Positions 40,349-51,687 of a DNA stretch of 64,000 nucleotides are shown in pieces. Source of the stretch: Hormiphora californensis (lineage: Eukaryota; Ctenophora; Tentaculata; Cydippida; Pleurobrachiidae). The translations under genes and the position numbers were made by a program. The notes beneath the pieces were generated by a model. That model made no database searches and was not told the DNA's origin. It was given only the letters and a program-made list of their open reading frames with translations. The first letter of the stretch is position 1. Each line of letters opens with the position of its first letter. Location of the stretch: positions 67,001-131,000 of the forward strand of contig CM035360.1 of assembly GCA_020137815.1 (NCBI GenBank). Reading direction: 5' to 3'.

Positions 40349-40587
40349 AAAGTTCGTTTCAAGCGACTTGACCCGTAATTCTTGGAATTCGGCGCATCGC
40401 GCGTGTATTTACAAAGGGGAAATCCTGAATTTCCAGGAATCTCAGGTCAAGTCGTTTGAAACGCACTTTATACAGTAGGGTTATCTATTTGCGCAACGAA
40501 AGTCAAACTTTTCAACACTACTTTAAACAAATTAATTTGAGTTTTAGGATAAAGCTGATGTAACAGCCCACGAGGGGCAGAAAGAAA

Positions 40588-41607
40588 ATGGTAAATACGG
40601 ATAATGAAGAAGAAGCAACTCCTCGGATTTACCTGGTAGCTCATCCTGGGAAACCGGCTACTGATATTGATAGGAGGAATGTCAACGACTGCCAACATGA
40701 TACAGTATATTGGGTAAAAGACTTGTTGTCGGAGTGTTCAGGGTTTGGATACAGTAACCCAGAGGCAGTGAGATATGGAACTGGTCCTCCACCAAGGTCT
40801 ACCTGGGATGATTTGGAGGTTCCGTCTGCGAGCAAGCTTAATACGCTGACGAAGAAAAAGCTGTTAGATTTTACTAAGAGGGCGTGTGGTATTTTGCTTG
40901 AACAGACATTCCCACTAATTCAAAAGTTGCGTGACAAGGGTTGTGAAAGTATGATGGTTAGAGAGTGCAAAGAGGAGCTCAGACAGCACGGAAAGGAGCT
41001 AATTAAAGCTCAACGAGACCTAGTAGCGGCACAAGAGGAACTACTCAATATCCAGAGGCAGTTGCTTGAAAAGAGGGAGGTTGAGATTACAGCTGTGCAG
41101 TCAACGGCACAGCAAGAAATGAAGAGCTTCTCCTCCGTTTTGAAGGAAGAATGTGCCTCGGCGCTGGCGCCAAAGAAAATTCAATCAGCTATTGTGGCAG
41201 CCTCTGAGGACCGTGGGTGCAACATCATCATCCATGGCCTGGAAGAGTCAATAAATAGTAGCGTGGAGCTTGAAACTCAAGTAGAGTCTCTTCTTGTTGA
41301 GCTAGGAGAGACTCAGAACGTGAAATCAGTGGAGCGCTTGGGAAGGCAGTCTTTAACTGTCAGACCAGTGAAAGTCGTACTGAAGAGCAGAGACGCTCAG
41401 ATGTCGATCCTGTCGAAAAAATCCCGACTAAAAAGGACCGGCAAGTTCGATAAGGTCTTCATTTCGCCTGACAGGACTTTGGAGGAACGAAATGAGAGAA
41501 GACAGCTTGTTGATCGACTGAAGGAAATGGTTCAAAGGTATCCTGGAAAACACTACTTCATTCGTGGGAAGGAGGTGGTGGAAGCACCAGGGACCACTGA
41601 GAATTGA
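40588..41607 (+). CDS. LINE-type ORF1 protein (orphan, no ORF2 next to it)
   Basis: A 339-residue intact frame. A central long coiled coil (about 120-195, LRQHGKELIKAQRDLVAAQE and QLLEKREVEI) is followed by an RRM-like nucleic-acid-binding core (NIIIHGLEESINSS, VERLGRQ, RPVKVVLKS, KSRLKRTGKFDKVFISPDRT, EERNERRQLVDRLKE), the plan of L1/CR1-type ORF1 RNA chaperones. The N-terminal 100 residues are unassigned. No reverse transcriptase follows: 120 bp downstream a foldback begins after a tttcaagtttcaag repeat. It is either a truncated LINE insertion with an intact ORF1 or a domesticated ORF1. It could partner the CR1-like enzyme family seen at 13.7 kb. Confidence 0.75.
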   Translation: MVNTDNEEEATPRIYLVAHPGKPATDIDRRNVNDCQHDTVYWVKDLLSECSGFGYSNPEAVRYGTGPPPRSTWDDLEVPSASKLNTLTKKKLLDFTKRACGILLEQTFPLIQKLRDKGCESMMVRECKEELRQHGKELIKAQRDLVAAQEELLNIQRQLLEKREVEITAVQSTAQQEMKSFSSVLKEECASALAPKKIQSAIVAASEDRGCNIIIHGLEESINSSVELETQVESLLVELGETQNVKSVERLGRQSLTVRPVKVVLKSRDAQMSILSKKSRLKRTGKFDKVFISPDRTLEERNERRQLVDRLKEMVQRYPGKHYFIRGKEVVEAPGTTEN

Positions 41608-41727
41608 AATTAAATTTGTTGAGTTTAGAAGTGATGAGCGAGGAAAGGACAGTTGAGTTGAAAGGTGGTCATTTGTTTGATAGCCTCAATTATTTTTCAA
41701 GTTTCAAGTTTCAAGTTTCAAGGAATG

Positions 41728-42941
41728 TTCGGGCGTCCAGCATGATGACCAGGGGACTTAAGGGGTTCAGAGAATCACTTGCGCGTAGGCAGCAACCCTG
41801 TGGGCGAGCCGTACGGGCCGATAGTTAATAATAGTTTTTTAAAGTTTTTAAAAGTTAATAAAAGTTAAAAATGCGCGGCACCCTGAAAAGCCGAAAAAAA
41901 ATAACTTTTTCAGGGTTCCGCGCATTTTTAACTACTAGTAAGCCCGCTCGCCCTACGGGCGAATGTCGGGGATGGTCAATGGTCATACAGTAAACTAAGC
42001 AAATAGTGTAGTATCATTTGAAATTTTTTAAATCAGTAAATTTATCAGGTAAATTAACCACAGCGATTCTTTCGACAGAAAAACCACGGGTCCTCTTTTG
42101 CCAGGTCCTGAAGTATTTTATGAAGGAGCACATTTGCAAAATACTTTCACGTATTACTGCCATTTCTTATTAGTGCCATTGATACTTTGTTATTACGTGT
42201 GTTGACAACATTTTTTGAATAATATAATCACCTCTTTTTTAGGATTCTATCACGTAGTCTATAGGCGTCAGCGCCAGTTTGGGACATATGGCTCCTCCAA
42301 ACTCGCTGGCGATTGTGTTGAAGTTGAGTAGTCATGTTCACGAAACGTGGTGAACAGGGGGTGAACAGATCAAATCGAGCAAACGATCAATCACACAACC
42401 GGCAGAGAGATGAATCAAGGATGCACGTGCAGTTTAAGGCTCAAGCTGGCAGGTTGCCAGGGTCCCTCTAGGGACAACACGTGCAAAAGGCCATTTCCAG
42501 GAATTTTGTGCCATATTTGGTAAAAAAACCATCACCCATCATTTCCCTATTTGCTTTAATAATAGTATGATTTATAACTTTTATTAACTTTTAAAAACTT
42601 TAAAAAACTATTATTAACTATCGGCCCGTACGGCTCGCCCACAGGGTTGCTGCCTGCGCGCATATGATTCTCTGAATCCATTTAGACCCCCGGTCCTCAT
42701 AGGGATCCCTAATAAAGTTGTGACTTGTCACCAAACATGTGGTTCCCGTGGCGGCGCGGCTTCAAAACCCTTGTCAATGCGCGATTGTAACTTGTCACCG
42801 CATGGTTTGCACCGCGCCGCAGCTACGCGCAGTGGGAACCATGTGCGTTTTGGTACGCGGTGACAAGTCACAACTGCGCCTCCGCAAGACTACAGTGACA
42901 AGTCACAACTTTATTAGGGATCCCTATGCTGGACGCCCGAA
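41728..42941. mobile_element. Large foldback element interrupted by a second foldback
   Basis: Arms ttcgggcgtccagcatgatg / ggttcagagaatcactt / gggcgagccgtacgggccg pair with their complements at 42555-42941. An inner hairpin near 41870-41935 pairs gcgcggcaccctgaaaaag with ctttttcagggttccgcgc. The right arm is split by the 42701-42925 insertion. The core 41995-42550 has no gene. Confidence 0.85.
42701..42925. mobile_element. Nested foldback element (AGGGATCCCT ends)
   Basis: Ends agggatccctaataaagttg and caactttattagggatccct are perfect inverses. gtgacttgtcacc blocks and ggttccc/gggaacc lie inside. It sits inside the right arm of 41728-42941, flanked by AT on both sides; the left arm of the host element shows the uninterrupted sequence. 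Confidence 0.85.
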
Positions 42942-43106
42942 GTCTCGAAAAGCCAATTCCAAAGATCGATAACCCTCAAAGCCGTGGAAAACGCGCGCAC
43001 TTGGGGCCTGCAGCGCATGCCAAAGGTGAGCCGTGAGACCAAAAATGTCAAATTTCGCGATTGGTGGAAGTTTTTGGAAGGTTTTTAAAATTTTGATTTC
43101 TCTAAA

Positions 43107-43257
43107 TGAGGCCCCTCGGAAATGTTCAAGTCATGCACAATCAAGTCACGCCCACCAATCACAGCTTAGAACGCGCGGAGTGCTTCGCGCGTTCTGAGCT
43201 GTGATTGGTGGGCGTGACTTGATTGTGCATGACTTGAACATTTCCGAGGGGCCTCAT
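43107..43257. repeat. 151-bp near-perfect palindrome
   Basis: Arms of about 66 nt (atgaggcccctcggaaatg, aatcaagtcacgcccaccaa, agaacgcgcg) flank a small centre. It lies about 460 bp upstream of the DNA ligase III start codon. Confidence 0.9.
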
Positions 43258-43720
43258 AAAATCAACATAACAGGCGCGGCGTAGTTCAAACTTCCAATTT
43301 TACAGGAATCGGCTGAAAAGGCGGACAAAACGCTGCATTCGCGCCGCGCTCAGTAAGTTTATGCGACACGACGCCCAAACTTTTCAAGATGGCCGTTTTT
43401 TGCTTCTTTTTTCGTCCTCCCGGTGTGTCTGTTGCCTGTAACTGGCCCCTATTGTCAAGCGTTTTAGTTCCATCCCGTGCATTCTGCAACAAGGTTCAGG
43501 CAGCGTATGCAAGCCACCTGGTTGCAGGTTGACGAGTGTTTGGTGGCCATCAGCGGTCAGCCACACCCTATGGGCATCAAGACTCAGCGTAGACTGACAT
43601 TTTTGGAGGGTTTGTGAGACTAGCGCTCCTTCCAGCTAGCACGAAGTCATCTAAATCCCTTCAGAAAATTTTGATAACTCACGGCTGCGGGCTGACCAGG
43701 TTCACTTCCAGCAATAGCTC

Positions 43721-46700
43721 ATGTCTAGCGATACCCAACTATTATTCCGATGTGATTATGCTAAGACAAACCGTAGTGGCTGCAAGAAATGCAAGGTAAT
43801 ATGTTTGTATGAAGTTGACTCATCAATTGTCTCCAGTATCATTTGTCTATTCATCTAATATTTGGTATCATTTGACAGGAAAAGATTGACAAGGGGGTAC
43901 TACGGATTGCTAAATTGAAGACCAATCCGTTCAGTGATGACGGAGGGCTGATGACAGATTGGCATCATGCTAAATGTGTCTTTGAAACATTCGCTAAAGC
44001 CAGGGTGTGTAGTCAAACATCGTGTCCATACTGTTGAACAAAATCACTAGCACCTTTAAATCTTGCCTAGCTAGACTCTGTTTCGCGTGCCCGCCCGCCC
44101 TCCTTTACAAATTGAAAGGAGGGTTAGAACATAACAATATAAATCACCGTGTTATCCTCCCAAAGGCAACGACGAAGAAGATTGAATGCCCGGAAGATAT
44201 TGAGCATTTTGATACGTTAGAAGATGCTGATAAGAAGATCATTGAAGACCTGATAGCCAACTATCTGGCTACAAGAAAGGATGTCAAATCTAAAACCCCC
44301 GCTAAGAAAAAACAAGCGCCTGGCCAATCTGTTCTCTCTCCGCCTCCTCCAGCCACATCAAACAACAAGCCTGGCACACCTTTAAAATCTCCCAACAAAA
44401 AGCCCTCGTCAGAACCTTTTAGCGTAAGTATTGAGTGTACTTAGGTACATACTGTTGTTCAGAATCAGAAAGTTTTGACAGTGAGTCTACACCGTTTCGT
44501 TTTGCAAGTAAACAACCAATCAGAACTCATTATTTAGGTCACGTGACTGGTTATCAGCCAATCAGGGACCAGTATTTGCTGGTCGGTTCCTGATAGTGAG
44601 TCTACACCGTTTCGTTTTACAAATAAAGATACAATATGATTAGAAATATAATTGTTTTAGGTAATTGTGGGACTGTGTGACAAGCTACGAAAAGAAACAA
44701 GTTACAATGCCAAAAGCGAAATAATTCAGAATTACATCTCCAAGTCTCCACCAAACCCCTATCTCTCCCTCAAACTTCTCATCCCCTCCGTCGATAAGAG
44801 AGTGTACAATTTGGGTGACAAACAGATTGTCAAGGTGCTATCGGTTGTCCTAAAAACGTCGCAAGATGAGATGATAGAACATCTTGAAAAGGGTGACGTG
44901 GGGGCAACGGGACGACACTACTACAAACGGTCCTCACTCCGCAAACCTGACATTGCCATAGCAACCATGGAACAAGTTGACAAGTTCCTGGAAAAACTAA
45001 CTGGTATGACGCGAGAGGATGAGCAGGTGCTACATTTTAAATCCTTTATTCCCCTGTGTACACCAATCGAACTACAACATCTGCTGTACCTCATCAAGAA
45101 GGATTTGAGGATTAACGCTCGAGAGAAACACATCCTGATAGGAGTACACCCCCGGGCATACACCGCCTTTCAGCACTCACACAATCTCCGTGATGTGGTC
45201 GATAAGTTTATCGGAGGAGTATCAGGAGGGGAGTCTAGTACAACAACAAGTAATGTTGGATTACAACTGATGACACCCATTAGACCCATGTTGGCTGAGG
45301 CGTGTAAATCAGTGGCCCAAGCACTTGGAAAGTGTCCGCAGGGAATGTACAGTGAAATCAAGTATGACGGAGAGAGGGTTCAACTCCACAAAAAGGATAA
45401 AGAGTTCCAGTTTTTTAGCCGCAGTTTGAAACCAGTTTTACCTCACAAAGTGAAAGATGTGAAAGAGTTTGTACCAAAAGCATTTCCCACCGGGAACTCT
45501 CTAATTCTAGATTGTGAAGTTCTGTTAGTGGACAACTGCACTGGTAAACCCCTTCCGTTTGGTACTCTTGGTGTGCATAAGAAGGAGCAGTTCAAGAGTG
45601 CCAGTGTGTGCTTGTTCGTGTTCGATATCCTGTATCTGAATGGAGAGAGCTTGGTTGGGAAGACGGTCAAGAAAAGAAGGGCGCTGTTAGCAGATATAAT
45701 CACTGAGATACCAAACAGAATCCTACTTAGTGAGATGAAGGTGAGACAAAAAATAGGAGTATTACATTGATAATCTGATATTTGGATGATGTATAAATTA
45801 TCCGTCGTACTAATTAGTATAGGCAAGTGTAAACTATTTTGACAAGGCTAATATCGATAGTTGCTAACATACCCTCCTTTCAGTTGCTAACATACCATCC
45901 TTTCAGTTTGTCAAGACAGCCAGTGAGCTAGCTGGTATGATATCTCATGTCCTGAGAGAGGGACTGGAAGGTCTTGTACTGAAGGGTGTGGAGACCATCT
46001 ACGAACCTGGAAAGAGACATTGGCTGAAAGTGAAGAAGGATTACCTTCAGGTAACATCGGGAGAGAGGCAGAGAAAGAGAGTAGAGACAGAGTAGACACA
46101 GATACAGACACAGTCCACAGACACAGACAGAGAATCAAAAGAGCGGTACGCATGACCCAACTGCAACCATATAATATCATTATCATCCTCTCTACTACAA
46201 TTATTGCCCCCAGGGTGGCTCCATGGCTGATAGTGCTGATCTGGTGGTGCTAGGTGGTTATCTAGGAACGGGTAACAAGGGTGGTATGTGCTCTGTCTTC
46301 CTCATGGGGTGTTACTGCCCTGTCTCAAAGATGTGGAAAACTGTCTGTAAAGTCGGAAATGGGTAGGTAGCTGTCATGTTTAGTAGCCCTGCCGTATAAC
46401 ATCTGTATCTAAATTCAGATCTCTCGCTCCCTTACCTCCACTTGATATCTAACATCCCTCCCCTATCACCATTCTCCTCTCTAATTAGCTGTCTTACCAC
46501 CCTCTCTAATCAACCCTCTATTCCCAACAGGCACGACGATGCAGCCCTGGAGAAAATCAGTAATCACATGTTAATCACAGCCACCAAGATTAAGGGAGAT
46601 TACTCCCGGAAACCCCCCTGGCTCTCCATTTCCCGGGGTCTCATGCCCGATTTCCTGGTTCCAGATCCCAAATCCTCCCCCGTTTGGGAGATAACGGGGG

Positions 46701-47449
46701 CAGAGTTCAGTCAGAGTTCTGTCCACACCGCTGGTGGGATCAGTATTAGGTTCCCAAGGGTCACCAAGATACGAGACGACAAGGATTGGCAGACCGCCAC
46801 CGATCTACCTAGGTTACAGGTGTTGGTCAGAACGAGTCAGGAGAAGGCAGACGGAGCCATCCAGAAACTAATGCTAAAGGAGGGAGGCGGGAAATTGAGT
46901 ACTCCCAAATCAGTCGGGAAACGGGAAGCTGAGGGAGAGGATGGTAGTAGTAGTAAGCGGGTTAAAACAATGGATTCTGGGAAAACGAAGGTGGCTGGTA
47001 ATGCTTCTGAATTATCAGAATCAGGAAAGAGAAAGGCAGACACCATTCAACCTTCAGAATCAGGAAAGAGAAAGGCGGAAACTATTCAACCTTCAGATTC
47101 CGGGAAGAGAAAGGCTGGAACCCCTGATTCTTCAGGTTCCGGGAAGAAAAGGGCGGGTATCCCTGATACCTCAGACTCTGGGAAGAAAAGGGCGGGTATC
47201 CCTGATCCCTCAGAATCTGAGATCCAGAAACCCTCAACGACACTTCAGAATATTTTCAATGGTGAACAATTTTACGTGTCATCTAAAATCAGTGAATCTG
47301 CAGTGTTAGAACGTTATATCATTGCGTATGGTGGTGAGGTTGTGAAAGAGAGGTCTGTTGCGAGCAAGGTAGTGGTGGCTAGTGGGGAAGGTGGTAAAAG
47401 GGTTACTAAAGAGTGGATATCAGAGCGAATTGGTAGTGCTTTGAAGTGA
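43721..47449 (+). CDS. LIG3: DNA ligase III (ATP-dependent) with PARP-type zinc finger and BRCT
   Basis: Seals nicks in base-excision and single-strand-break repair, with XRCC1. Exons 43721-43795, 43879-44004, 44166-44423, 44661-45740, 45907-46050, 46214-46362, 46531-47449 give 916 residues in continuous phase. The start is supported by an in-frame TAG two codons upstream, so no mitochondrial presequence is encoded from this ATG. N-terminal zinc finger (FRCDYAKTNRSGCKKCK, WHHAKC). DNA-binding domain from about residue 154. Catalytic KYDGER with nucleophile Lys387; LILDCEVLLVDN; EGLEGLVLK; RHWLKVKKDYL; WEITGAEFS; GISIRFPR. A repeat-bearing linker (five SGKRKAxT/SGKKRAGI units, 47010-47220) precedes a C-terminal BRCT (about 845-916, TTLQNIFNGEQFYVSS to EWISERIGSALK), which in the family binds XRCC1. 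Two features in its introns recur elsewhere: a CCAAT/E-box module and a duplicated acceptor. Confidence 0.95.
44516..44576 (-). promoter_or_regulatory. CCAAT / GTCACGTGAC / CCAAT module, copy A, bracketed by a 36-bp direct repeat
   Basis: A 61-bp core with ccaatcag, ggtcacgtgactgg and agccaatcagg lies in ligase III intron 3. It matches 54618-54678 in inverse orientation at 58 of 61 positions by hand count. It is flanked by a 36-bp direct repeat (44477-44512 and 44592-44627; agtgagtctacaccgtttcg) with 33 of 36 identical. Confidence 0.8.
45863..45906 (+). repeat. Duplicated 3' splice site of ligase III exon 5
   Basis: A 22-bp unit, ttgctaacatacc plus a pyrimidine tract and ttcag, is repeated twice directly before exon 5. 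This gives two candidate acceptors 22 bp apart. Confidence 0.85.
47010..47220 (+). repeat. Coding minisatellite in ligase III
   Basis: Five in-frame units of 42-45 bp encode SGKRKA(D/E)TIQPS and SGKKRAGIPD-like peptides: a basic, Ser-rich spacer before the BRCT domain. Confidence 0.9.
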
Positions 47450-48427
47450 TATCTAGTGTTGTTTTTAGATTGTTTAAGTTTTTTATAAAAATTTTAGATT
47501 TAGATATTTGTACAGAGAGTATAAACAGATTATTAATTTTACCTCTCACCCTGTCAAAATAATAAAAAATTACGTCTTTTTAGTAAGTGATGTTGACATC
47601 ATCGATCATCAAGTGGAAGGAAAGGAGCGGTATAGGATCTTTTACTACTTGATGAGCTAACTAAAGATAACAGAATTTGGAACTGCTTCAGAATAACGAT
47701 GGATTGACTTGAAAACTCATCAAGAAGGTATGTAATTATCAGTTTTGTTCGTGCTCTGTCCATTCTCGACTAATTAGTTAATTAATTAATCCTCTCCACC
47801 TGACTGTGCAGGCTGCCGCGACGAGAATCCTTTCTATCGCCCCGATACCAGCGAGTCCGTTACCCTCCGTTTCCATGGTTACCACCGTCGTTTCGCTCCA
47901 GCTACTTGCAATCGTTGTGCGAAATGAGAGGATAGCACGCGAGACGCAGCTCAAGACGAGAGTTTTCGCGAGTTTTCAAGGCCGTGGAATTGTTGCTGAC
48001 TTGTTTACACCATTTGAACTTTATTTTAGGGGAAACCTGCCGATTTATTGCATTTTAAAACGTCGGAGCTTATCGCTTGTCTCTTTTCTTTTTGTGTATT
48101 ACGAACTTGGCGGAAAGAGTCGTGTCGTTGAATATGCGAAAATGCGTAACGTATGGTCTTGGATAAATACAAATGCGAATTCGGCATCTCTCTCTTTCTC
48201 TCTCTTTCTCTCTCGTGTTTCGTTTCTACCGAATTACCTCATCCCCTAAATAATCTGCCTGCGGGCTGGGTGTCTAGACATGTCTAAGTACCCCCCATCT
48301 TTTAAAAATTCCCTGAGCTACCTTTCCAGACCAAATATCCCTCCACTAAACTACAGTCACCCTTGACCCAATGTTATGCCCGAACGTGCCCTGATCCCTG
48401 ATAATCCCGACGTTATGCCCAGTAGAT
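47450..48427. other. Region between ligase III and RRM gene 1
   Basis: Contains the ligase 3'UTR and the upstream region of the RRM gene, perhaps with a noncoding first exon. A 147-residue frame at 47806-48249 has no recognisable domain and I do not call it. Confidence 0.4.
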
Positions 48428-50973
48428 ATGGGTAGCCGAGAGGAAACGAACCGCCTCTTCATCGGTGGTCTCCGACGTATCGTGGACAAAGAAGAACTCC
48501 AGCGGGAATTCCAAAAGTTTGGGGAGATAACCGACACATGGGTTGCGAAGGATTCCCCTGGGTTCGCGTTTGTCGAGTTCTCTACTGTGGACCAAGCTAG
48601 AGAGGCTATGGAGGCGAAACACAAGACTGATTGTTTCGGGACGGAGATAAGAGTTGAATTTACCCGGGGTAGCAAGGGTCCTGGATCTAAATCTGGTCAG
48701 AAACCAAGGTGAGCTGTTTCTATTCGTTAGTTCCGATCTGATTGATTTTCACTACTCCACAACACCCACCCCCCTATGACGCATCCCACCTATCTCCCAA
48801 CAAGGTTCCCTCTAATGTTCTCATACCTCAGGTTATTTGTTGGTGGTATCAAGGACTCGATAGAAAAAGAAGATCTCAAGGAAGTATTTGAGCCATTTGG
48901 AGCTGTTACTGATGTGTGGATTGCACACAATCCTCCTGGTTTTGCTTTTGTTGAGTTCGAATCCATGGAGGTAAGGGTTACCATGGTAACTTCTGTTAAC
49001 TGTTACCATGGTAACTGCTGTTAACTGTTGCCATGGTAACTGCTGTTAACTTTTGCCATGGTAACTGCTGTTAAGGCCAGAGGGGGGGGGTCGACGGGTT
49101 TTTTGGGGTGTTTTTTGAGGTATACGTTATATGAAAGCGCTGGGCAAGGCGGATCGATTAGAACAGACGTCATCGATGTTGCGCGCACCGTTTGGCCAAA
49201 ATTTGGGGGTTAACATTTGGCCTATAATGGATGTTAACCCCTATAAATCAGGATTGGTGGGGTCTAGAACATCCATCATTGTACCAAAGGCTTCGTCTTG
49301 TCTTGATACAACTTCCTGAAAAGTTTTATGTCGTTACTCCAACTACTTCTTGATTTTTTGGGGGTTTACAAAGTATGCGGAAAAAGCCCTTTTTGCCTCT
49401 AATTTTGCTCTTTTTTGGGACATCCTGCCTCACTTCCTGAAATAACGGCTAGGACTCAGACCTTGCCGTTTGGCATAGTTGTTCTAGAGACCGTGTTCTT
49501 CAAATTTGGTGTAGCGATTTTTGATTAAGGCCCCCGTTCAAAAATTATAGGGGTTAACATTTGTTTTGTCCATGAAAATTTTATGTAAACCCCTATAATT
49601 TTTGAACGGGGGCCTTAATCAAAAATCGCTACACCAAATTTGAAGAACACGGTCTCTAGAACAACTATGCCAAACGGCAAGGTCTGAGTCCTAGCCGTTA
49701 TTTCAGGAAGTGAGGCAGGATGTCCCAAAAAAGAGCAAAATTAGAGGCAAAAAGGGCTTTTTCCGCATATTTTGTAAACCCCCAAAAAATCAAGAAGTAG
49801 TTGGAGTAACGACATAAAACTTTTCAGGAAGTTGTATCAAGACAAGACGAAGCCTTTGGTACAATGATGGATGTTCTAGACCCCACCAATCCTGATTTAT
49901 AGGGGTTAACATCCATTATAGGCCAAATGTTAACCCCCAAATTTTGGCCAAACGGTGCGCGCAACATCGATGACGTCTGTTCTAATCGATCCGCCTTGCC
50001 CAGCGCTTTCATATAACGTATACCTCAAAAAACACCCCAAATAACCGGTCGACCCCCCCCTCTGGCCTTAACTGTTGCCATGGTAACTGCTGTTAACTGT
50101 TGCCATGGTAACTGCTGTTAACTGTTGCCATGGTAACTGCTGTTAACTGTTGCCATGGTAACTGCTGTTAACTGTTGCCATGGTAACTGCTGCCATGGTA
50201 ACTGCTGTTAACTGTTGCCATGGTAACTGCTGTTAACTGTTGCCATGGTTACCGTTATCTGCAGTTAACTGTTACCATAGTAACCATCATCTGCAGTTAA
50301 CTGTTGCCATGGTTACCGTTATCTGCAGTTAACTGTTACCATGGTTACCTCTCTGGTTTTCTCACATTATCTCACACACATCAGTCAGTTTGTAACTCAC
50401 TACCCCACACACAGATAGCAGAGAAAGCTGTAGCAGAACTAGATGGGACACAGCATTTTGGGGGAGAGATTAAAGTTCAGATTACCAAAGGAAGCAAGAA
50501 CAGTCGGAGACAGAGAGGTATGTTTTAATTATTAGTTAATTATTAGTTAATTAGCTGTTACTATGTTTAGTCCAACATAATATTTGATCCTCCTTCATCT
50601 AACTTCACTGGTGTTTCTAGGTGGCCATGGTGGGGGTGACGGTGATGGTGACGACAGAAGAAGCAACAGACACCGCCCCAACCCATACCCAGACAGGCGA
50701 CCAGGTGGAGGTGGAGGAGGCTACGGGCCACCACCTCCCCGTGACAACTACTATCCTCCAGCACCCTACTACCCACCCGAATACACCAGGGGTGGGGGAG
50801 ATCCTTATAGCAGGGATCCTTATAACAGGTACCCAGACCCCTATGCAGGGTATAGGGACCCCTACGGAGGGAGTGGTGGGTATTACGGCATGCCAAGAGG
50901 AGGGGACCCGTATAGCGGTGGTTATGGAGCGAGGCCAAGTGGTGGTTATGACAGGAGAGGGTATTATTATTAG
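48428..50973 (+). CDS. SR-like RNA-binding protein with two RRMs and a Gly/Tyr/Pro-rich tail (gene 1)
   Basis: Exons 48428-48708, 48832-48970, 50415-50517, 50621-50973; 291 residues, phases close. RRM1 (about 8-80): RLFIGGL, ITDTWVAKDSPGFAFVEFST. RRM2 (about 94-165): RLFVGGIKDSIEKEDLKEVF, DVWIAHNPPGFAFVEFES. RNP2 and RNP1 are intact, and the WVA-xxPPGFAFVEF form is that of SRSF3/7-type RRMs. The tail has GGG, RDNYY, DPYSRDPYNRYPDPYAGYRD and ends RRGYYY: low-complexity, prion-like, with no long RS domain. Probably a nuclear splicing or mRNP factor. Its paralogue is 5 kb downstream (56156-58760). Intron 2 holds the X-box array and a 993-bp palindrome. Confidence 0.85.
48977..50346. repeat. Array of gttgccatggtaac (RFX X-box-like) units, split by a foldback
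   Basis: About four units lie before and eleven after the 49075-50067 element. Each ~24-bp unit carries gttgccatggtaac or gttaccatggtaac and ctgttaact. gttgccatggtaac fits the RFX X-box consensus GTNRCC-N0-3-RGYAAC. All are in RRM gene 1 intron 2. Confidence 0.85.
49075..50067. mobile_element. 993-bp near-perfect palindromic element inserted at TTAA
   Basis: The left end is ggccagag, a G run and tcgac; the right end is its inverse. TTAA flanks both sides (49071-49074 and 50068-50071) and the host minisatellite has a single TTAA per unit, so TTAA is a true target duplication. Arms of about 490 nt are almost identical, around a centre at about 49572. TTAA targeting is typical of piggyBac and Kolobok elements. 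No transposase; the mirrored ~62-residue frames are artefacts. Confidence 0.85.
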
Positions 50974-51169
50974 TGGACTGGGAGGATCAGGAGACCAGGA
51001 GGGTAAAACCAATAACACCATGGTGCCCAAAGAGTGCATTTTGGTTGGAAGTGACGTGTAAGACTGTCTTTATGTTTGATGGGCGAGTTGAGAGGACTGT
51101 AAGATTGTTGGTTGACAGTTGGGCTGTGAAGAGGGAGAGACAGAAAGGAAGAGAAAGTGATTAGAGAGA

Positions 51170-51490
<321 letters not shown>

Positions 51491-51687
51491 GACAGTGTAA
51501 CACCCCACCTGACACTAACTCCCTCCCTATTTAGCCGATGTCAGATATTTCAGCCGTGTCACTCATCCTTGCCGGATAACATCTTTGTTTTCTACTTCTC
51601 GGACCAGTCTTTTCTCTCCATCTCTGTTTGGCTTTTGAAGTTCTATCGCTAGCTTGAAGGTAAGGGCGCTGTAAAAAGCACACTCAC

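Noticed and set aside
47806-48249. 147-residue frame upstream of RRM gene 1
   Set aside because: No domain or clear codon pattern. It lies in the probable promoter/5'UTR zone and ends in a CT-rich stretch.
50617-51061. Long overlapping frames on both strands in the last exon of RRM gene 1
   Set aside because: GC-rich Gly/Tyr/Pro coding sequence leaves other frames open; only one frame continues from the upstream exons.
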